A DNA stretch of 64,000 nt from contig NZ_VFTZ01000007.1 in NCBI RefSeq assembly GCF_006440775.1, forward strand, positions 220,796 through 284,795. The letters run 5' to 3'. The position numbers were made by a program, and so were the translations under genes. Shown here piece after piece: positions 1-7,821 of this stretch (position 1 is its first letter; the number at the start of each line of letters is the position of its first letter). The DNA is from Mesorhizobium sp. B2-7-2 (GTDB lineage Bacteria; Pseudomonadota; Alphaproteobacteria; Rhizobiales; Rhizobiaceae). The notes beneath the pieces were generated by a model, which was given only the letters and a program-made list of their open reading frames with translations, did not search any database and was not told where the DNA came from.

Positions 1-1
1 G

Positions 2-163
2 CGCCGGCTGCACGCCATCGCCTTCCACGAATGGGTGACGGTTCGTACGGCCAGGAATGCACCGCCGGTGACCGGCAGCCATATGGGCGTTCCCGACGGC
101 CCCGGCCTTGGCATCGATGTGGACCCTGGCCTGCTCGGCAAGCCCTTCTTCGAGATCGGCTGA
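2..163 (+). CDS. C-terminal end of an enolase/mandelate-racemase-family enzyme (partial)
   Basis: Only the last 53 codons lie in the window; the gene starts upstream. The tail carries a DGPGLGIDVDPGLLG stretch before the stop, which resembles the C-terminal closing segment of mandelate racemase/muconate lactonizing enzymes of the enolase superfamily. Catalytic residues lie outside the window, so substrate and reaction cannot be stated. It converges with tmm, whose stop codon is 46 bases away. The family call rests on a short tail and is moderate. Confidence 0.5.
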   Translation, partial: RRLHAIAFHEWVTVRTARNAPPVTGSHMGVPDGPGLGIDVDPGLLGKPFFEIG

Positions 164-191
164 AGATCAGGCGCGTCGAGCCTGAGAACGT

Positions 192-207
192 CGGCGCGAG
201 CGCGCCG
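192..207. terminator. Short GC hairpin between converging genes
   Basis: CGGCGCG and CGCGCCG form a perfect 7-bp stem with a two-base centre between the stop codons of the partial enolase-like gene and tmm. There is no T-run, so this is at best a weak bidirectional terminator. Confidence 0.25.
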
Positions 208-209
208 TG

Positions 210-1568
210 CTACTCGGCCGCCACGCCCTTCACCTCGAGATAGCTTTCCATGGAATCGTCCAGCGCCTGCAGCCAGGGCGTATGGTGGACCGGTGCCATG
301 GTGCCGGTCATCAGCGAGCGGTAGGCATTGTCGCGGAAGGTCATGATGTTTTCCATCTTGTGGTGTTCCCACTCCATGAAGGTGCGGTTGACCGCCTCGA
401 CGTCGAAGCCCGGATAGTCGGTCTGGTCCATAAGTTCCTTGGTGTAGTCGCCCTGGAACCAGATCATCTGCTCGGCGTCCTCCAGCGTCTCCTCGCGCGC
501 TCGCCACTTGGCGCCGTGCTCGGCCATCGCTTCCGATGATGGCAGCTTTATGCGGCCCATGATGACGTCGCGCGCATACCAGGCCTGCGCATCGAACATG
601 TTGAAGGTGTAGAACTGGTCCTGCATGCCGATGTAGAAAAGCTTCGGGTTCTTCTCCCAGACGACGCCTTCATAGAGATCGAGCGGCCACATCCGGTTGG
701 CGGTCTTGAGCTTGAGGTCGTCGGTGAGGAAGGGGAAGGAATGCAGATAGCCGGTGCACAGGATGATGGCATCGACGTCCTTGGTGGTGCCGTCCTTGAA
801 ATGCGCTGTCTTGCCGACGACCTTCTGCAGCAGCGGCACCTCCTTCCAGTTCTCCGGCCATTTGAAACCCATCGGCTTGGAACGGTAGCTGGAGGTGATC
901 GATTTGGCGCCGTATTTATAGCATTGCGAACCGATATCCTCGGCCGAATAGGAGCGGCCGATGATCAAGATGTCCTTGCCCTTGAATTCCATGGCGTCGC
1001 GGAAATCGTGGCTGTGCAGGATGCGGCCGTTGAAGGTGGGGAAACCGTCGAAGAAGGGCACATTGGGCACGGAGAAATGGCCCGAAGCGACCACGACGTT
1101 GTCGAACTCCTCCGAGTAGGTCACATCGTTGGTGCGATCATGCGCGGTGACGGTGAACTTTTTGGTCTCGCCGGAATAGGTCACCATGCGCACCGGGCTG
1201 TTGAAGCGCACCCATTCGCGCAGGCCGGATTTCTCGACGCGGCCCTTGATGTAGTCCCACAGCACGGCACGCGGCGGATAGGAAGCGATCGGCCGGCCGA
1301 AATGTTCCTCGAAGGTGTAGTCGGCGAATTCGAGGCATTCCTTCGGGCCGTTCGACCACAGATAGCGGTACATCGAGCCGTGCACCGGATCGCCATGCTC
1401 GTCGAGGCCGGTGCGCCAGGTGTAGTTCCACAGCCCGCCCCAGTCGCTCTGCTTCTCGAAGCAGACGATTTCCGGGATCTCCGCGCCCTTGTCGGCGGCC
1501 GACTTGAAGGCCCTTAGCTGCGCCAGGCCCGACGGTCCGGCTCCGATGACCGCGACACGAGATTTCAT
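210..1568 (-). CDS. tmm: Trimethylamine monooxygenase (flavin-containing monooxygenase)
   Basis: A 452-residue class B flavoprotein that should oxidise trimethylamine to trimethylamine N-oxide with NADPH and O2. Visible motifs are an FAD-binding GAGPSG at residues 9-14, the FMO signature [11 protein letters not shown] at 179-189, and an NADPH-binding GRSYSA at 204-209. The sequence closely follows characterised bacterial Tmm proteins (Methylocella, Roseobacter type) as I remember them, including the [15 protein letters not shown] region and the [10 protein letters not shown] tail. I chose the ATG at 1568 because AAAGGAGG lies just upstream; an open frame continues further up but has no such signal. 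It is divergent from an XRE-cupin regulator and starts the pathway whose later steps lie at 2860-22621. Confidence 0.93.
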   Translation of the reverse strand: MKSRVAVIGAGPSGLAQLRAFKSAADKGAEIPEIVCFEKQSDWGGLWNYTWRTGLDEHGDPVHGSMYRYLWSNGPKECLEFADYTFEEHFGRPIASYPPRAVLWDYIKGRVEKSGLREWVRFNSPVRMVTYSGETKKFTVTAHDRTNDVTYSEEFDNVVVASGHFSVPNVPFFDGFPTFNGRILHSHDFRDAMEFKGKDILIIGRSYSAEDIGSQCYKYGAKSITSSYRSKPMGFKWPENWKEVPLLQKVVGKTAHFKDGTTKDVDAIILCTGYLHSFPFLTDDLKLKTANRMWPLDLYEGVVWEKNPKLFYIGMQDQFYTFNMFDAQAWYARDVIMGRIKLPSSEAMAEHGAKWRAREETLEDAEQMIWFQGDYTKELMDQTDYPGFDVEAVNRTFMEWEHHKMENIMTFRDNAYRSLMTGTMAPVHHTPWLQALDDSMESYLEVKGVAAE

Positions 1569-1608
1569 TGCGGGCGTCCTCCTTTTTTGATTCGACTTTT
1601 TTGTTGAC

Positions 1609-1654
1609 GCAATTCCGGGCGGAAAACCGTTCGACACTTTTCCTGGAATTGCTC
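1609..1654. repeat. Intergenic palindromic repeat, family A
   Basis: An imperfect palindrome with GCAATTCC and GGAATTGC arms around a core reading AAAACCG...ACACTTTT. Four more members occur in this window (14718, 16056, 28415, 39528). Here it lies in the tmm leader, between the likely promoter and the ribosome binding site, so it would be transcribed as a stem-loop in the tmm mRNA. Confidence 0.75.
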
Positions 1655-1666
1655 CCACGAAACAAA

Positions 1667-1689
1667 TTTTACTGACAGTGACAGTAATT
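1667..1689. promoter_or_regulatory. Candidate operator in the tmm/regulator intergenic region
   Basis: An inverted repeat TACTG-N7-CAGTA (1670-1674 and 1682-1686) inside an AT-rich patch that stands out from its GC-rich surroundings. It lies about 100 bases upstream of tmm and 200 upstream of the divergent regulator. Position and symmetry suggest a protein-binding site; no promoter boxes were confidently placed. Confidence 0.35.
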
Positions 1690-1843
1690 GGGTCTTTGGT
1701 GCTGTCAACAAACATCTGCGGCGACGGCGTTTGCGTGAAACGGTTTTTGCGCGCAAAGGCGGCGGCGTCACGTTGAAGCAGGCGTGCCCCGCAACATCCA
1801 GCGGCTTGCTGTCGCGGTTGCGCTCTTGTATCGCCACCGAATA

Positions 1844-1867
1844 TGTTCACCTTGAGTGAAATAATCC
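1844..1867. promoter_or_regulatory. Candidate operator just upstream of the XRE-cupin regulator
   Basis: Contains the inverted repeat TTCAC-N5-GTGAA and the string GTGAAATAAT. The latter resembles, in reverse orientation, the GTGAAATTAT part of the motif upstream of tdm (20200-20225) and the ATGAAATTAT part upstream of dmmD (6749-6774). It lies about 20 bases from the regulator start, a position that fits autoregulation. Confidence 0.4.
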
Positions 1868-1885
1868 GCGAGAGTCGGGGGCGAC

Positions 1886-2608
1886 ATGGCGAACAAGAAT
1901 TCCGGCACCAAGTCCACCGATGCGGCAGCGAAGGGCAAGGCGCCGCTAAAGCGCGTTTCGGCGGCCGGGCGCACGATACGCGCGCCGTTGACGCAGAATC
2001 CGCACGCCATCCGCGATACGCGCGAAAAAGTGCTGGAAGTGGCGATCGGCCATGAGGTGCGCGCGTTCCGCAAGAAGCTCGGCATCACCGTCGCCGATCT
2101 CGCCACCGCCACCGAAATTTCGCTCGGCATGCTGTCGAAGATCGAAAACGGCATCACCTCGCCATCGCTGACGACATTGCAGGCGCTGTCGCGGGCGCTG
2201 GGCGTTCCGGTGACCGCGTTCTTCCGGCGCTTCGAGGAAGAGCACAGCGCCGTTTTCGTCAAGGCCGGCGAAGGCGTCGATGTCGAGCGGCGCGGCACCC
2301 GCGCCGGCCACCAGTACAACCTGCTCGGACATATCGGCGCCAACACCAGCGGCGTTGTCGTCGAGCCCTATCTCATCACATTGACCGAGAATTCGGACGT
2401 GTTCCCGACCTTCCAGCATGCGGGCATGGAATTCCTCTACATGCTCGAGGGCGAGGTCGTTTACCGGCACGGCAATAATCTCTATCCGATGAAGCCGGGC
2501 GACAGCCTGTTCTTCGACGCCGACGCGCCGCACGGCCCGGAAGAGTTGACGCGGCTGCCGATGCGGTATCTGTCGATCATCTGCTATCCGCAAAACAGCG
2601 CTGGGTGA
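1886..2608 (+). CDS. XRE-family transcriptional regulator with C-terminal cupin domain
   Basis: A 240-residue regulator. Residues about 1-40 are a basic, low-complexity lead; 55-110 form a Cro/C1-type helix-turn-helix with the typical [20 protein letters not shown] recognition segment; 170-235 form a small cupin barrel ([13 protein letters not shown], then [14 protein letters not shown]), the usual ligand-sensing half of this family. It is divergent from tmm and next to dmmDABC, so it is the best candidate for the local regulator of methylated-amine catabolism. The ligand and the sign of regulation cannot be read from sequence. GGCGACATGG gives only a weak ribosome binding site. Confidence 0.88.
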   Translation: MANKNSGTKSTDAAAKGKAPLKRVSAAGRTIRAPLTQNPHAIRDTREKVLEVAIGHEVRAFRKKLGITVADLATATEISLGMLSKIENGITSPSLTTLQALSRALGVPVTAFFRRFEEEHSAVFVKAGEGVDVERRGTRAGHQYNLLGHIGANTSGVVVEPYLITLTENSDVFPTFQHAGMEFLYMLEGEVVYRHGNNLYPMKPGDSLFFDADAPHGPEELTRLPMRYLSIICYPQNSAG

Positions 2609-2635
2609 TTGACTGATCTCGCCCTTACCGCGCTT

Positions 2636-2822
2636 CGTCATTCTAGGGCGAAGCAAGGAGCGAAGCGACGCGCGCAGACCCTAGAATCCAGGCCGTGACG
2701 CTAAGGCGTTGCAACGGTTACCGAATTCCGTGCCTTTGCACCCTACGGCCGAGTTCACGGCATGGATACTCGGGTCAAGCCCGAGTATGACGACGTCACG
2801 GGGGCTTCGGCCAATCTCCAAC
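2636..2822. repeat. Intergenic repeat, family C (copy 1)
   Basis: Begins with a TCATTCTAGGGCGAAGCAAGG-type stretch, passes through GAGCGAAGCGACGCG, and ends with a TATGACGACGTCA-type stretch followed by CGGCCAATCTCC. The same building blocks recur at 30452, 37716 and 46256, and the CGGCCAATCTCC block also at 63931-64000. It fills the gap between the regulator and dmmC. Confidence 0.7.
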
Positions 2823-2859
2823 GTCGGCGCCGGAGGCGCCCAAGGTGGAGATCGGCAGT

Positions 2860-3900
2860 TCAATCCGGCCCGAATCCTGGTGACGTCGGGCTGCCGTCGT
2901 CGAGCTTCGACAGCCATTCCACCAGCGTCGGCCTGTATCGTGTCAGGCCCTTATAGGTGGCGAGCTCTTCCGGCAGGTCGCGGATGACGCGGTGCAGGCG
3001 GCGCGCCCATTTCGGCTGCGTGACCAGCTCGTCCATCTTGATCAGGTAGCAGCGGATCGGGAAGACGATGGCGTTCGAGCGCGGCAGCCGCCAGAAGCTT
3101 TGCAATTCGACGCGCAGATGCACCTTGTCGCCGACATTCTCCGGCGTGACCGTGGCGCGGTCCGGGCCCCATTTGTGATAGTTCTCGGGGCTGGTATCGA
3201 GGCGCGGATTGATGGTCATCGTCCAGTTGAGGCGCCTTGCCGGCTTGCCCTGCTGGATGTTGGTGAGGAATTTCAGCGCGCGGGTGAAAATGCCCTTCTC
3301 ATGCGCCAGCGGCACCGGCGCGTGCCATTCGAAGAAGTTCATGCCGATGTCGAAGTCGAGCGACCAGTCGGCCTGGGTGGTGACCATGCCGGCATCCATC
3401 CACAGATTGCCGTCGCGCTGGTCCAGGATGCAGAAATCGCCTTGGCTTTGGCGGGTGATGTATTCCATCGGCCCGTAGGGCAGCGTCGAGGTGTCGCCGA
3501 AGATGAAGGTGTCGTCGATGCCGAGTGGCCGGTTGATCCAGCGCCAGCGGTCGCCGTCTCGCTCCAAGGTGAAATGCTCGGGATAGCCGAGCGCCTGCTG
3601 CTCCATCAGAAGCTCGAGCAGGTCCCAGCCGGCCAGCGTCATATGCGGCAGCGACTGGCAGCGCAGCGGATCCTCGGCCAGCACCAGCGCGCGGTCCTGC
3701 ATCTCGGCGACATAGTGCTCGTCGACGTCGATCAGGTTCTCGAGAACGCTGCCCTTGGGCCCGACGACATGCGGCTCGATGTTGACCGCATACATGTAGG
3801 CGTCTTCGTTGAACGGGAAGGGAAAGCGCCGGATGTGCTCCGGACTGTTCTTGAAGGTGAAATCGTCGCGAAACGTTTCTTTGCGAAAGGTGATGCCCAT
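2860..3900 (-). CDS. dmmC: Dimethylamine monooxygenase haem subunit (DUF3445, haem-dependent oxidative N-demethylase)
   Basis: A 346-residue DUF3445 protein. This family is the haem-binding, PAS-fold catalytic subunit of oxidative N-demethylases, which convert dimethylamine to methylamine plus formaldehyde. It is the last gene of a leftward operon dmmD-dmmA-dmmB-dmmC; dmmB ends 9 bases upstream. The presence of the reductase and the zinc-ribbon partner next to it supports dimethylamine oxidase rather than another DUF3445 activity. The letter C follows the order dmmDABC; subunit letters differ between sources, so treat the symbol as provisional. I did not locate the haem ligand by eye. Confidence 0.88.
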   Translation of the reverse strand: MGITFRKETFRDDFTFKNSPEHIRRFPFPFNEDAYMYAVNIEPHVVGPKGSVLENLIDVDEHYVAEMQDRALVLAEDPLRCQSLPHMTLAGWDLLELLMEQQALGYPEHFTLERDGDRWRWINRPLGIDDTFIFGDTSTLPYGPMEYITRQSQGDFCILDQRDGNLWMDAGMVTTQADWSLDFDIGMNFFEWHAPVPLAHEKGIFTRALKFLTNIQQGKPARRLNWTMTINPRLDTSPENYHKWGPDRATVTPENVGDKVHLRVELQSFWRLPRSNAIVFPIRCYLIKMDELVTQPKWARRLHRVIRDLPEELATYKGLTRYRPTLVEWLSKLDDGSPTSPGFGPD

Positions 3901-3909
3901 TGACGCCTC

Positions 3910-4875
3910 CTATCTTTCCAGGACCAGCGACTTGCCCTCGAAGCGCGAGACGCAAGGCATGATCTTGCAGCCGGAACGGTGGTCTTCCTCGCTCAGCCAG
4001 TGATCGTTGTGGATGAACTTGCCGTCGAAGGAGATCACATTGGTCTCGCACTGGCCGCAAACGCCGCCGCGGCAGAGATAAGGCGGGTCGACGCCGGCGG
4101 CTTCGATCGCCTCGAGCAGGCTCTGCTGCTCGCCGACGCGAATCGTCTTGTCGCTGACGGCCAAGGTCACGTCGAACGGCGCGCCGGGCTGCGGGGCCGC
4201 GAAATGCTCGAAATGCACGGTCTCCGGCGGCCATCCGAGGCTAGCTGCGCGATCGCGCACCCAGTTGATCATGCCGGCCGGGCCGCAGACATAGAGGTGC
4301 GTGCCGAGCGGCTGCGAGGACAAGAGCCGCTCGAGGTCGATGCGCTCCTCGCGGTCGTCGTGGTAGAGCCTGACCCGGTTGCCATAGCGCTGCTGCAGGA
4401 CATCGGCATAGGTCCCCAGCGAGGCGGTGCGGCAAGTGTAGTGCAATTCGAAATTGCCGCCGGCGGCTGCCAGCTGCGATGTCTGCGCCATGAAAGGCGT
4501 GATGCCGATGCCGCCGGCCAGCATCAGGTGCTTCTTCGCCCGGAGATCCAGCGAGAACAGATTGACCGGATAGCTGATCACCATCTCCAGGCCGGGCTTG
4601 ACCTGCCGGTGCATGAACAGCGAACCGCCGCGGCCGACATCGTCGCGCCGGATGGAAATCGTGTATTCGCGCGTGTCGAGCGGCGAGCCCATCAGCGAAT
4701 AGGGATTGAGCCTGGTGCGGTCGCCGTCGCGCATCTCGACCACGACATGGGCGCCGCCGGAAAAGGTCGGTAGCAGCTCGCCGTCGCGACGGCGGAAATG
4801 GAAGCGGGTCACGAGATCGTTGACGGGAACGACATCGCTGACGACGACGTCGAGCTTGGTGGTGCCGGTGCTCAT
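3910..4875 (-). CDS. dmmB: Dimethylamine monooxygenase reductase subunit (FMN, NAD(P)H, [2Fe-2S])
   Basis: A 321-residue reductase of the phthalate dioxygenase reductase type that passes electrons to the haem subunit. In order: a flavin domain with NPYSLMGSP near residue 60, an NAD(P) domain with AGGIGITPF near 125 and YVCGPAGM near 205, and a plant-type ferredoxin domain with C268-X4-C273-X2-C276 and C308. The ATG at 4875 overlaps the stop of dmmA in an ATGA arrangement, which fixes the start and indicates translational coupling. Confidence 0.9.
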   Translation of the reverse strand: MSTGTTKLDVVVSDVVPVNDLVTRFHFRRRDGELLPTFSGGAHVVVEMRDGDRTRLNPYSLMGSPLDTREYTISIRRDDVGRGGSLFMHRQVKPGLEMVISYPVNLFSLDLRAKKHLMLAGGIGITPFMAQTSQLAAAGGNFELHYTCRTASLGTYADVLQQRYGNRVRLYHDDREERIDLERLLSSQPLGTHLYVCGPAGMINWVRDRAASLGWPPETVHFEHFAAPQPGAPFDVTLAVSDKTIRVGEQQSLLEAIEAAGVDPPYLCRGGVCGQCETNVISFDGKFIHNDHWLSEEDHRSGCKIMPCVSRFEGKSLVLER

Positions 4876-5462
4876 GGGAAGGCCTCCTCGATCGGAGGAC
4901 TCTCGGAGCGATCCTCGGCGTTGATGCACACGCCCTGGAAGGCCGCGAGGCGCCGCGAATAGTGATCGCGCACCAGAAGCAGCAAGCCGCAATGCGAGCA
5001 GGTGGCAGGCTGCGTCGTCACGTTTTCGGTGATGCCCTTGCAGTGCACGCATTGCATGCGCCGCGCCAGCGAGCCGCGATGCTCGGTCTCAATCGAGGTG
5101 TGGTCGATGCCGGCTTCGAGCGCTACTTGCATCGCCTGTCCGATAAGGCCTTCGGTGCCGGCAAGATAAAGGCGCAGCCCCATATGGGCGTTGGTCAGCA
5201 TCTGCTTCAGCCGCGGCAAGAGACTGGCGAAGGACGGAGCTATGTGGAGTTGCATCGGCTTCAGCGCTTCGAGGGCGGCGATGTGCTTGCCCCCCGGAAT
5301 GAAGACGATTTCCGCGCCGTCGAAAAAGCCGGGCGGCGCCTTGCCGGCCATGTCGGTAATCGCCAGCGCGCCTTCCGCGTCGGCGATGAAGAGATGATGC
5401 TTGCCGGGCTGCGGAGACAGCGTTCCGTAAACGGGCCGGCTGATGATCGTCTTGGCTGTCAT
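4872..5462 (-). CDS. dmmA: Dimethylamine monooxygenase small subunit with C-terminal zinc ribbon
   Basis: A 196-residue protein matching the family now named DmmA. The N-terminal 130 residues form an alpha/beta domain (HLFIADAEGAL, then GLRLYLAGTEGLIGQAM) and the C-terminal part carries four cysteines, C138-X2-C141 and C155-X2-C158, in a zinc-ribbon or rubredoxin-like spacing. Its role in the complex is not obvious from sequence; an electron-transfer or assembly role is possible. It overlaps dmmB by 4 bases and follows dmmD by 41 bases. Confidence 0.82.
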   Translation of the reverse strand: MTAKTIISRPVYGTLSPQPGKHHLFIADAEGALAITDMAGKAPPGFFDGAEIVFIPGGKHIAALEALKPMQLHIAPSFASLLPRLKQMLTNAHMGLRLYLAGTEGLIGQAMQVALEAGIDHTSIETEHRGSLARRMQCVHCKGITENVTTQPATCSHCGLLLLVRDHYSRRLAAFQGVCINAEDRSESPPIEEAFP

Positions 5463-5503
5463 TCTTTCCTTCGTACCTCGAGCCCCCTCCCCGTGATGAT
5501 GCC

Positions 5504-6637
5504 TCAACCCTTGGCGGTGCGCTTGGTCTTTTTGGGATCGTCGAACGGCAGCGGTTGCGCCGTCGCCTTGATCGAGCCGCTCCGGTTGCGAATCTCGAGC
5601 CTGGTGTCCTTGACCGCGCAGTCGACATCGAGGCGCGCGATGCCCATCGATTTCTCGACCAGCGGCGAATACATGGCGCAGGTCACCACGCCGACTTGTC
5701 TGCCGTCGCGATAGACGGGCGCGCCCTCGTCGGCCGGCTCCTTGCCGTCGAGCAGCACGCCATAGATCTTGAAGCGCTCTTTGCCCTTCAGCCGATAATG
5801 CTCCTCGGCGCCGCGGAAGCCGGTCTTGCCGGGGCTGACGGTGAAGTCGAGGCCGAGCTCCCACAGCGTGTCGCCGGGGCCTTCGTTCTCGAACGGATAC
5901 TTTTGCGAGTTGTCATAGGGATAGAAGAGCAGATAGCTCTCGACGCGCAGCATGTCGAGCGTGGTGAAGCGGCAGGGAATGATGCCGGCGCTCTTGCCCT
6001 CCTCGAGGATCCTGTCCCAGATCGTGCCGGCATCCTGGCCGCGGCAGAAGATCTCGTAGCCGCGCTCGCCGGTGTAGCCGGTGCGCGAGATCATCACCGG
6101 AAAGCCGAAGAGCTGCGTCTGCATATGATGGAAATAGTTGAGGTCGCGGATGCCCGGCACATGCTTGGCGAGATAGTTGACCGCGGTCGGGCCTTGCAGC
6201 GACAGGTCGTGCAGATTGTCGTCGAAGCGCAGCGAGACATCGCGGCCCATCGCCGCCCGCTGCAGCTCCTCATGGCCCGTGCCCGAGCCGTGCACGACCA
6301 TCCACGAGTTCGGGCTGATGCGGTAGAGGATGCAGTCGTCGGTGAATTTGCCGGCCTCGTTCAGCATGCAGGCATAGGTCGACTTGCCGGGATAGATCTT
6401 TTCCACGTCGCGCGTCGTGGCGAGGTCGATGAGATGCGAGGCGTGAGGCCCGGTGATGTGGACCTTCTTCAGGCCGGAGACGTCCATCAGCCCGGCCTTG
6501 GTGCGGATCGCGACATATTCCTCGTCGGCGTCCTTGTCGTAGGTCCAGGCGGTGCCCATGCCGCTCCAGTCCTCGAGTTTCGAGCCGAGCGCGCGATGGC
6601 GATCCGCCAGGGTCGAGAATCTCCAGGATGCCGTCAT
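5504..6637 (-). CDS. dmmD: GcvT-family aminomethyltransferase of the dimethylamine operon
   Basis: A 377-residue member of the glycine-cleavage T-protein/aminomethyltransferase family, first gene of the leftward dmmDABC operon. The family binds tetrahydrofolate. By analogy with other dmm operons it should trap the formaldehyde released by DmmABC as methylene-tetrahydrofolate. Visible family features are GLMDVSGLKKVHITGP near residues 50-65, the SRTGYTGERGYEIF segment near 195, and a basic C-terminus. The ATG at 6637 is preferred over an earlier frame opening because AT-rich promoter-like sequence begins beyond it and GGAGGA lies upstream. Confidence 0.85.
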   Translation of the reverse strand: MTASWRFSTLADRHRALGSKLEDWSGMGTAWTYDKDADEEYVAIRTKAGLMDVSGLKKVHITGPHASHLIDLATTRDVEKIYPGKSTYACMLNEAGKFTDDCILYRISPNSWMVVHGSGTGHEELQRAAMGRDVSLRFDDNLHDLSLQGPTAVNYLAKHVPGIRDLNYFHHMQTQLFGFPVMISRTGYTGERGYEIFCRGQDAGTIWDRILEEGKSAGIIPCRFTTLDMLRVESYLLFYPYDNSQKYPFENEGPGDTLWELGLDFTVSPGKTGFRGAEEHYRLKGKERFKIYGVLLDGKEPADEGAPVYRDGRQVGVVTCAMYSPLVEKSMGIARLDVDCAVKDTRLEIRNRSGSIKATAQPLPFDDPKKTKRTAKG

Positions 6638-6748
6638 CCGATCGTCCTCCGTGCGATTTAAGTCGTTGCCGTTCCCTGCTCCTGCTTGGTGGCGGAGCTT
6701 GGTCGAATATTGACCGCAAACGGCGAAGCCCTGCAATCCCCTTGAAGC

Positions 6749-6774
6749 AAATAATTTCATTGTCAGGCAAATTT
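6749..6774. promoter_or_regulatory. Conserved 26-bp motif upstream of dmmD, shared with the tdm promoter
   Basis: AAATAATTTCA, four variable bases, CAGGCAAA, one variable base, TT. It matches 20200-20225 upstream of tdm at 21 of 26 positions. It overlaps a GGCAA-N5-TTGCC inverted repeat (6766-6780). It lies between divergent dmmD and the small-membrane-protein operon, so it could serve either. Probably a regulator-binding site of the methylated-amine regulon. Confidence 0.6.
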
Positions 6775-6846
6775 CTTGCCCGATGACAAACGGTTTGCGA
6801 TGCGTAAATCCGGCTTGACAATTCCGGGAATCGAGCGGAATTTATG

Positions 6847-6868
6847 AAAAAAATTTCACTCTGTTGAA
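6847..6868. promoter_or_regulatory. A-tract motif upstream of the transporter operon
   Basis: Seven A residues followed by T, with the inverted repeat TTTCA-N6-TGAAA overlapping it. It matches 22872-22893, upstream of the second APC permease, at 17 of 22 positions. It lies 55 bases from the first small membrane protein gene. Possible promoter or operator element common to the two transporters; weaker evidence than the 26-bp motif. Confidence 0.35.
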
Positions 6869-6922
6869 AGAGTGGACGCCCGGTCGGTTGTGTGGCCGGA
6901 CGTCGCCAGAAGGGGAAAACCG

Positions 6923-7210
6923 ATGTCCGACATGCAGCAGCGCATCGAAGCGCTGTACCGTTCCGACGTACGTGGGTCTGTGCTCCTGATCGTGTGCCTG
7001 TGGGCAACGATCCTCTTCGTCCTCCTGATGACATGGCCATACATTCCGCATAGCGGCATCAAGCTCGTGGTGGCGGTTGCAGCCGCGGCGGTGCTGATCT
7101 TCAACACCGCCGCGATCCTCGCCATGCTCAACCACTACAAGGAAGACAAGGACTTCATCTACGGGCTCGACATCAAGAACGCCGACGCCGCCCGCAACCG
7201 CCAATCGTGA
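6923..7210 (+). CDS. Small two-span membrane protein of the APC transporter operon
   Basis: A 95-residue protein not assigned to a known family. Residues about 19-37 (VLLIVCLWATILFVLLM and flanks) and 46-69 are hydrophobic and should cross the membrane; the tail (HYKEDKDFIYGLDIKNADA) is charged. AAGGGG precedes the ATG at 6923, so I used that and not the open frame further upstream. First gene of a tight rightward run of three tiny membrane proteins and an APC permease. It may be an accessory subunit of the permease; this is inferred only from position. Confidence 0.75.
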   Translation: MSDMQQRIEALYRSDVRGSVLLIVCLWATILFVLLMTWPYIPHSGIKLVVAVAAAAVLIFNTAAILAMLNHYKEDKDFIYGLDIKNADAARNRQS

Positions 7211-7221
7211 AGGGAGAAACC

Positions 7222-7599
7222 ATGGCTCGCTATACCCCGCCGGAGCAGAGCAAGGCCGGACAGATCCTCGACATCGCGGTCGTGGTGGTCGCAATCTTCG
7301 TGGCGCTCTGGCTGCCGCTGAAACTCGGCTTTGCCGGGGCGGCGAAGTCGATCGACCCGCTCGATGCCAAGACCTGGGACGCGCTCGGCCAGAATGCGAC
7401 CATGGCGTCGATCTGGGAGAAGCTGGGCTACACGCCGGAGACGGCGCACGACATCATCCAGAACCGCTTCCATTACATCATCGACTGGCCGACGCTGATC
7501 ATCATGGCGATCGTGCTGATCGCGTATTTCGTCTTCCTGTTCCGCGCCTCCGACAAGGAATATCGCGAGGTGATCAACGAGAAGTTCGACGACAAATAG
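7222..7599 (+). CDS. Small two-span membrane protein of the APC transporter operon
   Basis: A 125-residue protein of unrecognised family. Hydrophobic spans lie at about 14-34 (ILDIAVVVVAIFVALWLPL) and 90-107 (TLIIMAIVLIAYFVFLF); the roughly 55-residue stretch between them (KSIDPLDAKTWDALGQNA and on) is polar and should sit on one face. The ATG at 7222 follows AAGGGAGAAA, a strong ribosome binding site, and lies 11 bases after the previous stop. Two spans joined by a sizeable soluble loop recall small subunits of secondary transporters, but no homology is claimed. Confidence 0.78.
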   Translation: MARYTPPEQSKAGQILDIAVVVVAIFVALWLPLKLGFAGAAKSIDPLDAKTWDALGQNATMASIWEKLGYTPETAHDIIQNRFHYIIDWPTLIIMAIVLIAYFVFLFRASDKEYREVINEKFDDK

Positions 7600-7647
7600 A
7601 CTTCGACGACACAGAGACTTTGACGACAAGAGACCGGGGAAAACATC

Positions 7648-7809
7648 ATGTGGATGGGACTGTCTTACGTTTGCTGGGGCATCTCGGTCGTGCTTGCGGC
7701 GTGGATGCTCTACGACTGGTTCAAGGTCGATACGACCTATTCCGAGGAGACCTTGACGTCTTCCCGTGAAGGCGAACTTGAAGCCGTTTCCGAAAAACAC
7801 CGGATCTGA
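7648..7809 (+). CDS. Single-span mini-protein (53 residues) of the APC transporter operon
   Basis: Starts MWMGLSYVCWGISVVLAAWM, one hydrophobic span at about residues 4-24, followed by a YDWFKVDTTYSEET segment and a charged tail. GACCGGGGAAAACATC gives a ribosome binding site. It ends 12 bases before the permease ATG. The length, the constant strong spacing and the hydrophobic-then-charged layout support a real gene. Function unknown; it is the third tiny membrane protein in a row before the permease. Confidence 0.7.
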   Translation: MWMGLSYVCWGISVVLAAWMLYDWFKVDTTYSEETLTSSREGELEAVSEKHRI

Positions 7810-7821
7810 GTGGGGACTGAC

